This document shows, piece by piece, positions 1-9,515 of a stretch of 64,000 nucleotides of DNA. Where the stretch lies: the NCBI GenBank assembly GCA_014898415.1, contig RCTD01000009.1:1054001-1118000 (forward strand), read 5' to 3'. Each line of letters begins with the position of its first letter. Positions within the stretch are counted from its first letter, which is position 1. The notes below the pieces were generated by a model. It saw only the letters and a list, made by a program, of their open reading frames with translations, did no database searches and had not been told where the DNA came from. The translations under genes and the position numbers were made by a program. This DNA comes from Stromatinia cepivora. Its lineage: Eukaryota > Ascomycota > Leotiomycetes > Helotiales > Sclerotiniaceae.

Positions 1-2335
1 AAGCTTTCCGCCAAAACCGCCAATTCATCATCAGAATAATGAAACGGTGCTCGAACAAACTCTTGCTCTTGTGCCATCATCCCATTTTCCCCCAAATTCA
101 CCACACTTGCATTTACCGAACTGGGACCAGAACCCTCGAAATCTTGCCTGTCAACTCTAGTCGGTTCCGGCAGTGATGACGCATGGCTTATTTCATGAGT
201 AGCAGGTATTGAAGCCGAATATAACGATGGTCCGAAAAGGCGACGGGCAGACGTGGGTATTTCGCTCGATGAAGAATACTCTAGGATCTCCCAGAATTGA
301 CCTAGGTCGATGAGAAGACTGCGGTTGGGGGTTTGGGGTGGTGCATCAGGATTTGTGTAGGTGGATGAAACTGTATCACAAAGTCGTTGAAGCTTTTCCG
401 CCTATTCTATCGTTAATAATCAATACAATCATCGAAGGGAATTTGTCTGACCATTCGAGCAACATGAGGCCACTCTTTGAAATCTCGAATGAATCTTAGA
501 CACTTATCAAAGTTGTCACGCTTCTCCTGTCGTACAATTGGATCTTCGGCAAAACATTCCTGTAAATATATTGTTGCAATGATCGCTACACAGTGAGCGA
601 GAAACGGATCGGAAACTTTGAAGGATTTAACTTCCAGCATATCGATATATCTAATGACCCAGCTAGCATGTGACGAAATCAAATCTGAAATATGCTGTAA
701 GAAGATTTCAGGGATGGCAGATTTGATATTTTTCAATCGCAGTGATAATAAAAGCGGGTTGTTAAGAAGGCAAAGATTTGTGTGATACAAGAATTGAATG
801 AATAACCAAGGACCCCAATAATCTCGATTGGCATTTAGATCTTCTGTTGATCTTTGAGAGAATTTGGCTGATTTGAAGCGATGAATTTGTGAGGTACGAG
901 TCTCAAAGTCCATTTGCTGAGCCATGATTAGTGCGTAATCTGATTGAGGAGACCATGGCGGTAAAGTGCTTGGGTTTCCGCGTCTCCTCGCGTAACGAGT
1001 AATCTTGAACCAGACTTCGCTGAGCTGAATTGCGTATGCAACGACACCTTTGTCTTGAGTATCAGGTGTAGCAAACTCCGGTGATGAGAGGTCGGGAGTT
1101 TCTCCGCTGGTGAACTGGCCAGGATTTAATGGTTTCCCAGTCGTTTCCGGATACCATGGAAAATTTTCATCACCTGCGAAATCTATGATGCTGAATTCGG
1201 CACCATGTAATCTTTTGAGAAGGAATAAACCCCAAAAGCATCGCCGACGCTCTTCACGAAGCACATCAGATAAAGGGGCGTGGCTCTCTATTGTGAGACC
1301 TGCATTGTGGGCTAAACTCATAGCTAGACTACTGTGCACACTTGCTTGTCGTATATTTCCATCTAAGACCTATTAGTTGCGCTCTAGTTTGGATGAGTAG
1401 CACATACTAGTGAAGTCTACTAGGCTAAGAAGGCACAAAGACTGTAATGTAGAAAGTTCTACTCGACCTCCGAATATTCTACCTGAGATAATCGATCGAG
1501 CTGCCTCTACATATCCAGCAATAAGCTCAGACTGGTTATCCCGGAAAATCTCATCGTCTGAAAATCGCATCGCCAAAGCTAGGATCGAGAAAATCACCTC
1601 TGGATCACGTTCGTTGAGTGTTTCAACAAATCTGTTTCGACAGAATACAGGAAGCGGCTGACAATCACAATAAAGCAGGTAAGTTTTCGCAATACTTATG
1701 ATTGCCTCATATGGCGGCAGCTTGCTTTAATTTGATTAGTATTATAATTCAAACAACTGCACGTAAATTTCTCACCTACTCGAAAGTCTAAAAACACTCG
1801 GTGTCCTCATTGTCTGTCCCAATTGTGACAAAACAGGGGAATTCGAAATATGCCTTGATACGCTCCTGCTCATTGATACTTGATTTGCAAGAACTTCTGC
1901 AAGTTGAGCTTCGAGTGATTTCAATCTATCTTCCTGGTGAATCTCGTAAGCACCGGCGTTCACACTGAAAGTCTTTCACTTACCAAATTGACATCACTAG
2001 ATGACCTCACGTGCGCTGTCTCCTGTACTCGACTGGGTGTTGGCATTGAGGTTCTCTCGATGGAGGTTCTGTCGTTCATATGATTTGATCCATCATCAGC
2101 ATAATAACAATTTTGTCTCAATCGCGCACAATGCGAGCACATTGGCTTCTCGCCTGGACATCTCGTTTTCTTGCGCCTGGTCACCGTTATTTATCAGTCA
2201 TCGCAATTCGAAATCATTTCATATTCTTTCATCCTCCACTTCTCATGATCGCGGTCTCCTCAGTTCATAGAAGACTATTACGTACCGACACGGCTCACAT
2301 GCTTGGCGAACACGTTTTGCTGGACGTTCTGACAT
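1..2335 (-). CDS. Zn(II)2Cys6 fungal transcription factor, 3' end cut by the window edge
   Basis: A fungal-specific transcription factor, presumably a nuclear DNA-binding regulator. Six exons can be rebuilt on the minus strand: 2286-2335, 1984-2176, 1776-1933, 1408-1724, 452-1362 and 1-401 (continuing off the window). The introns are 45-109 nt with GT-AG ends, and the first five exons sum to 543 whole codons. The N-terminus starts MSERPAKRVRQACEPC and carries a complete Cys6 cluster with spacing CX2CX6CX6CX2CX6C split by intron 1. A short coiled-coil-like linker (EDRLKSLEAQLAEVL) follows. The middle homology region shows the family hallmarks AKTYLLYCDCQPLPVF, DFTNGNIRQASVHSSLAMSLAH and ERRRCFWGLFLLKRL. 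The C-terminal part is Ser/Pro-rich. The donor of the last intron (GTCAGA) is weak but restores WPHVARMAEKLQRL. Targets are unknown; its neighbours suggest an aromatic or tryptophan catabolic role, which is inference. Confidence 0.9.
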
Positions 2336-2765
2336 TGCAGCACTTTTGATGAAATGTGCAAAAAGAGTGAGGTCGTTCATGTAACATATTGTTGGTTTGT
2401 GATAGAACTGCGTGAGTGGGATAAATCTAGTTTGTTGATAAAGAAGTCAATGCAATGCACTAGTAGTCATGGTATGCCACTAAGCGAAATTGGGTCAGAT
2501 GAAGAAGCAGGGATTCCCGACGGATAACGGAATGAAAACGGACGTTCTTCGGATAATTCTCCTTTTCCACACGAGTTAAGGGAAAGTTGTATTGGATATA
2601 TGATCTGCATGGCAAGGTCTTTAGAACCTTTAGGAGGTTCAGGTAATGTATAGATCGTGAAATCGTTCTGAACAAGGCTAAAAATTGGCAAATAGTACAA
2701 AGTAGGATATCCAAAAATCAAAATACTCCTTAATGTACTCCTCAAAAACTGCAAACCGGGCAAGT
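2336..2765. other. Intergenic: promoter side of the transcription factor, 3' side of the monooxygenase
   Basis: This 430-bp gap lies between the start of the zinc-cluster gene and the stop of the upstream monooxygenase gene, both on the minus strand. I see no conserved coding segment; the open stretches in it have no family resemblance. It should hold the promoter of the regulator and the terminator of the monooxygenase. Confidence 0.5.
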
Positions 2766-4101
2766 TTACAAGCTGGCCCTCATTCCCACCTCTGGCTGTA
2801 CACCCAAAACTGTTCTCTCAATATCCAAATACATATCATATTCATTCATCTCCTCAATCGTCAATTTCTTCTTCTCATCTAATACTTTGTAGTTTGGGTT
2901 GGTGGTATTCGATGAGAATCCGATGCGTTCGTTGATATTCACCCTAGCACGAGCACTAGCCGCTTGTACCCGAGAAGCTCTAGGTTTACGAATTTGCTAA
3001 TTTTAGACCCTCGTTGATGCTTGCTTTTGAATTTGCAAATTCATATTTCTGTCCGAAAATTATACCCAGCGCAGCAGCGTCTTCCAAAGCCTGACAGGCC
3101 CCTTGACTTTGGTCGGGAAGCATAGGGTGCGCTGCATCACCAAGGATGCAAGTAGTCCCCTTTTGCCAATGTGGATATGGTTGATGAACAAATAATCTCC
3201 ATGGCTTCACGTCGGTTGAATTCTTGAATAATGCAAGAAGCTCCGGGTCGAGGTCCGGAAATGGTCTTAGGATATCCTCAACGGTAAGGTTAATATTCCA
3301 GCCTTCACCGGCATGGGGACTTTCATTTGTCGGAAAGAAACAATAGAATGAGTGAACCTCTCCGTCTCGGCATGGTGAGAACACAATCTTGTGAATTCCT
3401 TGTCCCCCCCAAAACTCAATGGCACTATTCGGCGATAGATCTTTGAGTCCTAATCTTCTCGCATCTTTTGTCTCGATAATGCAGTGCAAGCATGTAGATG
3501 TAGATAATTGTCGATCTGGCACAATTCCCAAAGTCTTTCGTACTTGTGACCCAATTCCATCTGCCCCAATAATTAAATCATGCTTGGCTTGCACACCGTT
3601 CTCAAAAGTCGCAATGCCCTGTTCATGATCGATTTCTGCGCATTTGTGATTGCAGTTTAAAATTGCTGGTATACCCGAGTGACTTGGTCCTGTAGCTGAG
3701 TCCATCAACATCTCATGCATGTTGACTCGGTGGAACATGTTGTAAACGTATCCCCATCTAGTCTTGTAATCGGCCAAATCGTATACATTTTGTACCTCTC
3801 CCGTTTTCCAATCATGCGATATCAGTTTTTCTAATACCACAGGTCGTCCGATTGGAATATTAACACCCCATTCTTCAAGCCACTTCGTACCGTTTGCCGC
3901 GCATGATATAGAAGCACCAACCTCTCCAGCGAAATCCGCTCGTTCATATATTGTGACTCGGTGGCCGGCTTGTCGTAAACTTGTGGCTGCAGCAAGACCA
4001 CCTTTTCCACCAGGCTGATTAGCTATCATGAACGGCTGCAAAAGGGATAACTGCATACCTATTCCACCACCAATGACACCGACATTCAATTCTCTCCACA
4101 T
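2766..4101 (-). pseudogene. FAD-dependent monooxygenase (salicylate hydroxylase family) with apparent frameshift
   Basis: Single-component flavoprotein monooxygenase; family members hydroxylate aromatic acids such as salicylate using FAD and NAD(P)H. Exon 1 is 4059-4101 and a 57-nt intron lies at 4002-4058. Splicing joins VIGGGIG to GLAAATSLRQAG, giving the FAD-binding GxGxxG fold at the N-terminus. Later hallmarks are the DG motif region (LIIGADGIGSQVRKTLG) and the GD motif region (CILGDAAHPMLPDQSQGA). The frame runs to a stop at 2986-2988 after 352 codons. The next frame, from about 2995 to the stop at 2766, continues the family's C-terminus without a gap (RKPRASRVQAASARARVNIN, then the NERIGFSSN region). 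About five bases seem to be missing between GLKL and QIRKPR, where relatives have Tyr-Glu. I found no intron that repairs this. It is either a recently broken gene or a sequence error. Confidence 0.85.
4002..4058 (-). other. In-frame 57-nt intron inside the FAD-binding motif
   Basis: The intron has a GTATGC donor, a GCTAATC branch-like motif about 15 nt before the end and an AAAAG acceptor. Its length is a multiple of three and it lacks a stop, so unspliced RNA would still be translated with 19 extra residues. Those residues would sit inside the Rossmann loop between GGGIG and GLAAA, where no family member should tolerate them. Removal restores the consensus exactly, so I treat it as a true intron. 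Confidence 0.85.
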
Positions 4102-4801
4102 ATTGACCAACACTTAAAATTGAAAGACTATTGATATTGATGTGGGGTCTCAACAGTAGGTAATATATATGTGAAAACAATTGAGATAATGAAGACTTGT
4201 TTTGACAAATAATAAAAACGTAGAGTGTTTACCTGCACACTTTTTATAACTTCTTTATTGCATTACCTTTCATTCTTACCTTCAATGGATACAGTTCCGA
4301 GGTAGTCAAACGCACAATCTGCGACACCTTGTATCCATCCGATCAACCCTTCACTTGATTATCGTCGAGATAGGAATGATTCGCAGATACATCTAGGACT
4401 GAATAGTTTCCGTATCCGCTTCCGACCCGTTAGTCCAAAAAATGTAGGTTTATTTCCAATCTTTCGATTCGGTTATTGACTGATAAATAATAACAACAAA
4501 GCGGGCGGCGGAGGAAATGATTAGTCCACCTGCAAAATGCATTAGAGGAGCTGTTGCAGTTAAGAAGTTGGCAAATAATCCTTTTGTTGATGTAAGTGTA
4601 TATAAACCAACTATTAAGCCTCAGAAGGCTCCGTACATTTTGTTGTGAATAAAAACACAACAAAATTCCGGCTTTTTGAATTGCTATAATCTTACTGGTG
4701 ATAGATATATCCGAGGTTTATCCGTCACAAAGCGGAGTATAAATAGCTTGGTGTTATTGACAACTTCATATCATCTTACAGATTGTCAAGGTATAATCAC
4801 A
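4102..4801. promoter_or_regulatory. Divergent promoter region between the monooxygenase and the formamidase-like gene
   Basis: This 700-bp gap separates two divergently transcribed metabolic genes and probably contains both promoters. It has several CGG/CCG triplets, for instance around 4409-4430 and 4501-4515 (GCGGGCGGCGGAGG). Zn(II)2Cys6 regulators commonly bind such triplets, and one is encoded next door. No coding segment is apparent. Regulation by the neighbouring factor is inference. Confidence 0.45.
4738..4744 (+). promoter_or_regulatory. TATA-box-like element
   Basis: The sequence TATAAAT lies 58 bp before the start codon of the formamidase-like gene, a plausible position for a core promoter with a short leader. 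Confidence 0.45.
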
Positions 4802-5817
4802 ATGGCTACTGTTGAAGTTCCATCAGTTGATGCCGGTAATAATCTTTTGAGAGAGGACGTGAAATATGCGCAAGAGCACGACTTGCAGACTTTGAGTATT
4901 TACTCTCCGAGACACAGCAGGGTTGTTGCGGGTGATGTCTCAGATTCCACCACAACATCATCCAAGATATGGATAATGTAAGAGACCCCTGATTTTCTTG
5001 CCCTTCTTATGTATGTGTCACGTGCTTGGGAATCTACCATAATTCTAACATCTTCTCCAGTTACATCCATGGAGGAGCATGGCGTGATCCACTTGTGACG
5101 TCGTCCTCTTTCGTACCAACGATTAATCGTCTTTTGTCTTCATCCATTGAATCCAAGATCGCCTCTTTTGTGTCCATTAATTATCGACTTTCAGCCCATT
5201 CATCTTTCCGTCAGGATCCTTCTTCAGTCCCTAAGCATACATACCGCAATGCCAAGCACCCTGATCACTTACAGGACATCTGTTCTGCGCTGTCTTACTT
5301 ACAGTCTAAATACTCCATCAAAGATCAATATCTGCTTGTCGGCCATTCGTGCGGAGCTACGCTAGCATTGCAAGTTCTAGGGGGAAAGGAGTATTTGCGT
5401 TCTTGTGGTATACCATATGAATCTCTGGACTTTAAACTCCCACAATACTTTCTTGGAGCAGCTGGAATCTACGACCTGAGATTACTTCGTGATACACACC
5501 CGCATCCTGCATATAATGAGTTTCTCACCGAGGCATTTGGAGGCGATGAAAAAGTATGGGATGAAGTTTCACCAGCGAGGTTTCCAGACTTCGAAGGTAT
5601 TGGTCAAAGTGGAAAGGTCCTTGCTTTTACTAGCTCGCCCGATGATGAGCTAGTTGATGAGATACAAATCGATACCATGGTGAAGAATATGCAGGGCGTT
5701 GCTGATAGAGTAGTGGTGAAGAACCTCAAAGGTATATTGAAAGGAACACACAATAAAATATGGGAGACTGGGAATTTGGCAGATGCGATAGAGGAGGTTT
5801 TAAGTCCTCACAACTAG
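4802..5817 (+). CDS. Kynurenine formamidase-like alpha/beta hydrolase
   Basis: Probable arylformamidase of the alpha/beta hydrolase fold, the family that hydrolyses N-formyl-kynurenine to kynurenine in tryptophan breakdown (BNA7-like in fungi), likely cytosolic. Two exons, 4802-4977 and 5061-5817, with an 83-nt intron (GTAAGA donor, CTCCAG acceptor) give 310 residues, close to the usual size. Splicing joins KIWII to YIHGGAWRDP, the oxyanion HGGxW motif. The nucleophile elbow is GHSCGATLAL at about residue 156. The acid (SSPDDELV) and the histidine (GTHNKIWETG) follow in the expected order. The first ATG in frame is at 4802. It is divergent from the flavin monooxygenase, which suggests a shared aromatic-catabolic task. 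Another esterase activity cannot be excluded. Confidence 0.85.
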
Positions 5818-7225
5818 CCGAATTATACGAGGGAGGATATCTTCAGCTGAAGTTTGGAACTATAGCCTCTAATTTGACTTCGTTGAATTTGACTTGATCC
5901 AGGGATTTCTCATTCCAATCGTTGACTGGTGGTGGACATTTGAGCTCATTTTCCGTCGTTTGACCATTGCTCAAATTGGAGTGTACAGCGCATAGCAGGA
6001 GAAGAAAGGATTATCTATGGATTATCCACCAGAGTTATTATCCGCCCCGCGGGTACCATAAATTAAAATTACGGTCACTACCGAGTACTACTCTAAACCA
6101 TAGTTATGGCTTTCAAAATGGGCAGGAAATCCCATCGCATCGGAGGTAAAGCACCTATCTCTAAATGTACTATCTAGTTCAAACATTTTGTCATACAAAC
6201 ATAATTTGATATGACTCCTTGAAAATACTGAATTAGACTAGACGTATGAATTTTAGCTCGAAAAAGAGAAATTCCTTATAACGTCTTCCTGAGTTGGGTT
6301 TCGGACTCTATAGTCCGTGTCTTCCAAAATATAGTGAAGGAGATATATAAGACAACCCTCCGCAAGAAAAACTCAAATTATGTACTGAGAACTGCAAAGA
6401 CTAACAGGTGTGATGGTCACTTCCCGTAGTGAATTTCAAAACTTCCTGTTTTCCTGACAAAGTAGTACGGTCGTCTAGGAGAAAATATTTTCCGATCAAT
6501 CAATCAACACTAAGTTGATTGCTAAATCATAACCAAATGCTATCATCCGCAGCATTATTCTTTGATGACCCTTTGTCGTACCGATCCTGAAGAATTTTTG
6601 TTGTCAGAGCTCACAAGTGCTTCTCGTCTGATTCGGATAAATCATAACTCTACTCGCGCCTTAAAATGTTTTTCCAATTTTGTCTTTGGGGTTCAGGTCT
6701 CATAAAGAATAATCGCATGAATGATATTTATATATTTCTTTGGAAGCAAGTGATGGGTTACCTTGCTTCAATAAGGTTCTGCGGAGCATTTAAAGAGAAC
6801 TCGTCTAGCATCGAATAAGCTTCCGAAGTACTTTCAGTACGGTAACTTTGAGAAGAGATGGATAAGATCGGATTGTCTTTCCGGTTATCACAAGAAGCTT
6901 TCTGGTTCGATTCCGTGTCTGATTCGACAAGTTATCGCTCGGCTCATCGGTTGAAGGCATTTCCAACGGCTGGAGGACATCCCGTTCATTTGTTATATAT
7001 CCATCACGAGGAGCAATCAACAATTCACGAAGTTCACCAATCGTTCCACCTTAGCCTCGCACACTCGCCCTTGTACAACAAACCCCGGCCTGACAAACCT
7101 CGTGCCAGTGACATTCAAGATAACTCTCGATATACAACCCACATCATGAGCCTCTTTCATTATGTTGCACCGCCTCGTCATGTCATGCCACCATAAATGC
7201 ATGCGGGTACTTCCCAAGGACTTGG
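5818..7225. other. Non-coding stretch
   Basis: No supported gene. Open stretches here are short and lack family similarity. The right end (from about 6990) already contains weak matches to the repeat motif that becomes clear from 7226, for example TTTGTTATATATCCATCACG near 6990 and ATGTTGCACCGCC near 7162. Confidence 0.4.
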
Positions 7226-7970
7226 TTTTGTTGCACATCGTAATCTGCGGATCATTCCATGGTTTAGTCTTTGGTGGTACGGGTTCCGCATTTGGTTGTT
7301 TGTTGCATATCGTATATTTCGGGCATCTCTTTGAAGTTCTTAATAGGGATTAGAGGTCTGGCTGCAAGCCCAAATTGAGAGAAGGCCGAGTTTTAAAAGG
7401 GTTATCCGGGCTGTTGGACGGATTGGGTATGAGGTGCATGTTCAACGTTTTCATGCACTCACTTTAACGACCGTCCCCGATATCCTTACACACACATTCA
7501 CCACTTGTCTTTCTTATCTCAAACACTACCCCTCCTTTCATTAGCACTGCTGCGTTCATCATACATTCAACTCTCCCCTTCATCGCAACCACGAATATTT
7601 TTCTACAACCCCATCTTTACTTCCACGTTTGTTGCACATCGAGTCTCACTTTCCGCGGAGCACTACATCAATGTCCCACACTTTAGTCGACCTCAGTGCG
7701 ACTCCCAACACAACGTGGTATATTTTCTATTCGACCTTCGGTCCCCATACGCTCACATCACGCTTACAAAGTCTTTTGTTGCATATCTCGATTCGCGGAC
7801 TGCTCCGCGGCATACCCACCATCTATATGGCATCTACATTTGAGATACATTATCATCATTGTACTACCCCCGGTGTTACCTCTGGTACGGGGATACCTGC
7901 ATTTCTAGTCCCACATTGTTTCACTGCATAGTGGTGTCTTGGTTATTTGTTGCATATCTTGTTTTGCCGC
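7226..7970 (+). repeat. Left array of degenerate TTTGTTGCAYATC repeats
   Basis: Five clear copies of a motif TTTGTTGCA(C/T)ATC, followed after roughly 5-15 nt by a CGG- or CGCGG-containing tail, occur at about 7226, 7299, 7628, 7775 and 7945, all in the same orientation. Spacing is irregular (70-330 bp). Flanking words such as GGTACGGG and GCATTT recur near some copies. The motif is the reverse complement of that in the array at 8.9-9.5 kb. No protein-coding content was recognised. Confidence 0.6.
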
Positions 7971-8920
7971 AACAGCCTTTCTTTACTTTCTTTACTGTTG
8001 GTACAATATCTTGGCTGAAGATGCTCCACGTGTTGGTGAAGGTCGTGTCAGTTGTAATGACCTAGAGCATGCGGTTATGTGGGTGGAGAACCCACTTTGA
8101 TGTAGTGGGAACCGGAAGGGAAGAGTATGTGTTTGGGTCGTGATGCAGAAGTCCCGCTTTGGTCTGCCCCACTACTACCTACCCCTCATTACCTATTTGG
8201 AATTATGGAACGGGGAATTTTGACACGTGAAAGTTAATCACTGGTAGAAGTTACTGTAGGAAAGATGCAGTCTAGATCTTTCGAGTTATTAGTACGACTA
8301 CAGTGTTCTCTTGGTTTGTGTAGTTAGATTGGTACAGGTATGTTTTTATTTCACGCCCCGAATCAAGTGACCAGGGATGACATTCTTTTCGGGTTTGTTA
8401 CTCTATTGAGTTGCATTTGCATACTTAATAGATTACTCTCATCGTCCGCTAAAGTTAGATATGGTATATACCGACCAGCAATACAATTCCTTTTAGAGAA
8501 ATTAACAAGTGAATGCCCGGACAATCAAACATCTCAAATGGTAAGCGAGAAGCCCGAATTGCAACGTCCAATGTAATACAACTGATAAATAGCTGACCAC
8601 TCCAGGTAATAACTGGATACGAATCATGAAACTTACCGTCTCATCGACAAAGCCTCAACTTTCCCAAGTCAAAACTACGGAGAAATGTAGGAACAGTACA
8701 ACGGAATATCTTCACATTACCTTTCGGCGTAAATAAAATCTGTGCCCCAGTATCCCCGGATGGAGAATACAGCTCGGGCGACCTCGTTAAGACATGCAGA
8801 TACTAGTGTTTCAGCTAAGACGCACTCAGTCCTATTGTTAAGCTGACCGCATGTAACAACAATGAGCCTTAGGCCCACAAGTGCGGTTTTCCCCTATGCA
8901 CTCGCCACTGGCAGGTTCAA
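7971..8920. other. Spacer between two inverted repeat arrays
   Basis: This is about 950 bp of unique-looking sequence between the oppositely oriented arrays. No gene was recognised. If the arrays are the subterminal repeats of a DNA transposon, this would be the interior of a non-autonomous copy that lacks a transposase. Confidence 0.4.
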
Positions 8921-9515
8921 GAACTCGCGCCCAATTTCAGATGTGCAACATAACATCCAGAGACCTCACCTCTCTATTTAAGAGTGTGACTTAGCCAATC
9001 ATATTCAGCTTTCGAGGGGGGTCACTGGACTGGCAAGCTGAAGAACAAGTTAATAAACTCGCGCCCAATTTCAGACATGCAACAAAACTTACAAAATGTT
9101 CAACTCTTTGTCTACTGTATGGCAATTCACCAATCAAATCTCTGTTGCTATTTTGAGTTGCGGTCACAGGGTATGAAAGAAAGGAGAAGGCCCAGTGTTT
9201 TAGACGAGCCGCACGGTGGAATGGTCTAGATCCTGTCAAATAGTGTATTTAGTAAGTTCATGAACTCGCGCCCAATTTTAGACATGCAACAAAACCTCCA
9301 AAGTCTTCAATTCTTTGTTCACAGTAGGGCACTTCGCCAATCAAATGTGGCATTTTGATTGTGGTCACTGGATCTGTAACAAAGGGGAGCCCTCGGGCTC
9401 TGGGCTATCATATTTTTAGGCCAGTGGCTGGCATACCGTAGAATGGGTCTAGATGGGATCAACTAGCATATCTGCAAGTTCATAAACTTGCGCTCAATTT
9501 CAGATGTGCAACAAA
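8921..9515 (-). repeat. Right array: tandem units with CTCGCGCCCAATTTCAG motif
   Basis: Four units start with AACTCGCGCCCAATTTCAG followed by A(C/T)(A/G)TGCAACAAAA, at about 8922, 9055, 9262 and 9484. Units are 130-220 bp apart. They share a second block containing CCAATCA(A/T)AT and GGTCACTGG (near 8995-9030, 9128-9170 and 9333-9372), so they are diverged tandem repeats. In reverse complement the first block reads TTTTGTTGCA(T/C)(G/A)TCT, matching the left array, so the two arrays are inverted to each other. Confidence 0.65.

Noticed and set aside
1370..1407. Alternative acceptor CTAATAG giving a 38-nt intron in the transcription factor
   Set aside because: Too short and out of register; the acceptor TCTTAG seven bases on restores DFTNGNIRQASVHSSLAMS.
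1964..1982. A 19-nt GT-AG interval (GTAAGT...TTTCAG) in the transcription factor
   Set aside because: Too short for a spliceosomal intron; the 50-nt choice ending at 1934 restores the coiled-coil linker in frame.
2986..3075. A 69-nt intron (GTATAA...ATTAG) as a fix for the monooxygenase frameshift
   Set aside because: It deletes conserved residues and still leaves the downstream frame wrong.
6880..6940. GGTTCGATTCC, a perfect tRNA B-box-like word
   Set aside because: No matching A-box or cloverleaf pairing could be drawn upstream.
7505..8065. Several overlapping 70-110-codon frames
   Set aside because: They lie in the repeat array and overlap in different frames; composition is that of the repeats.
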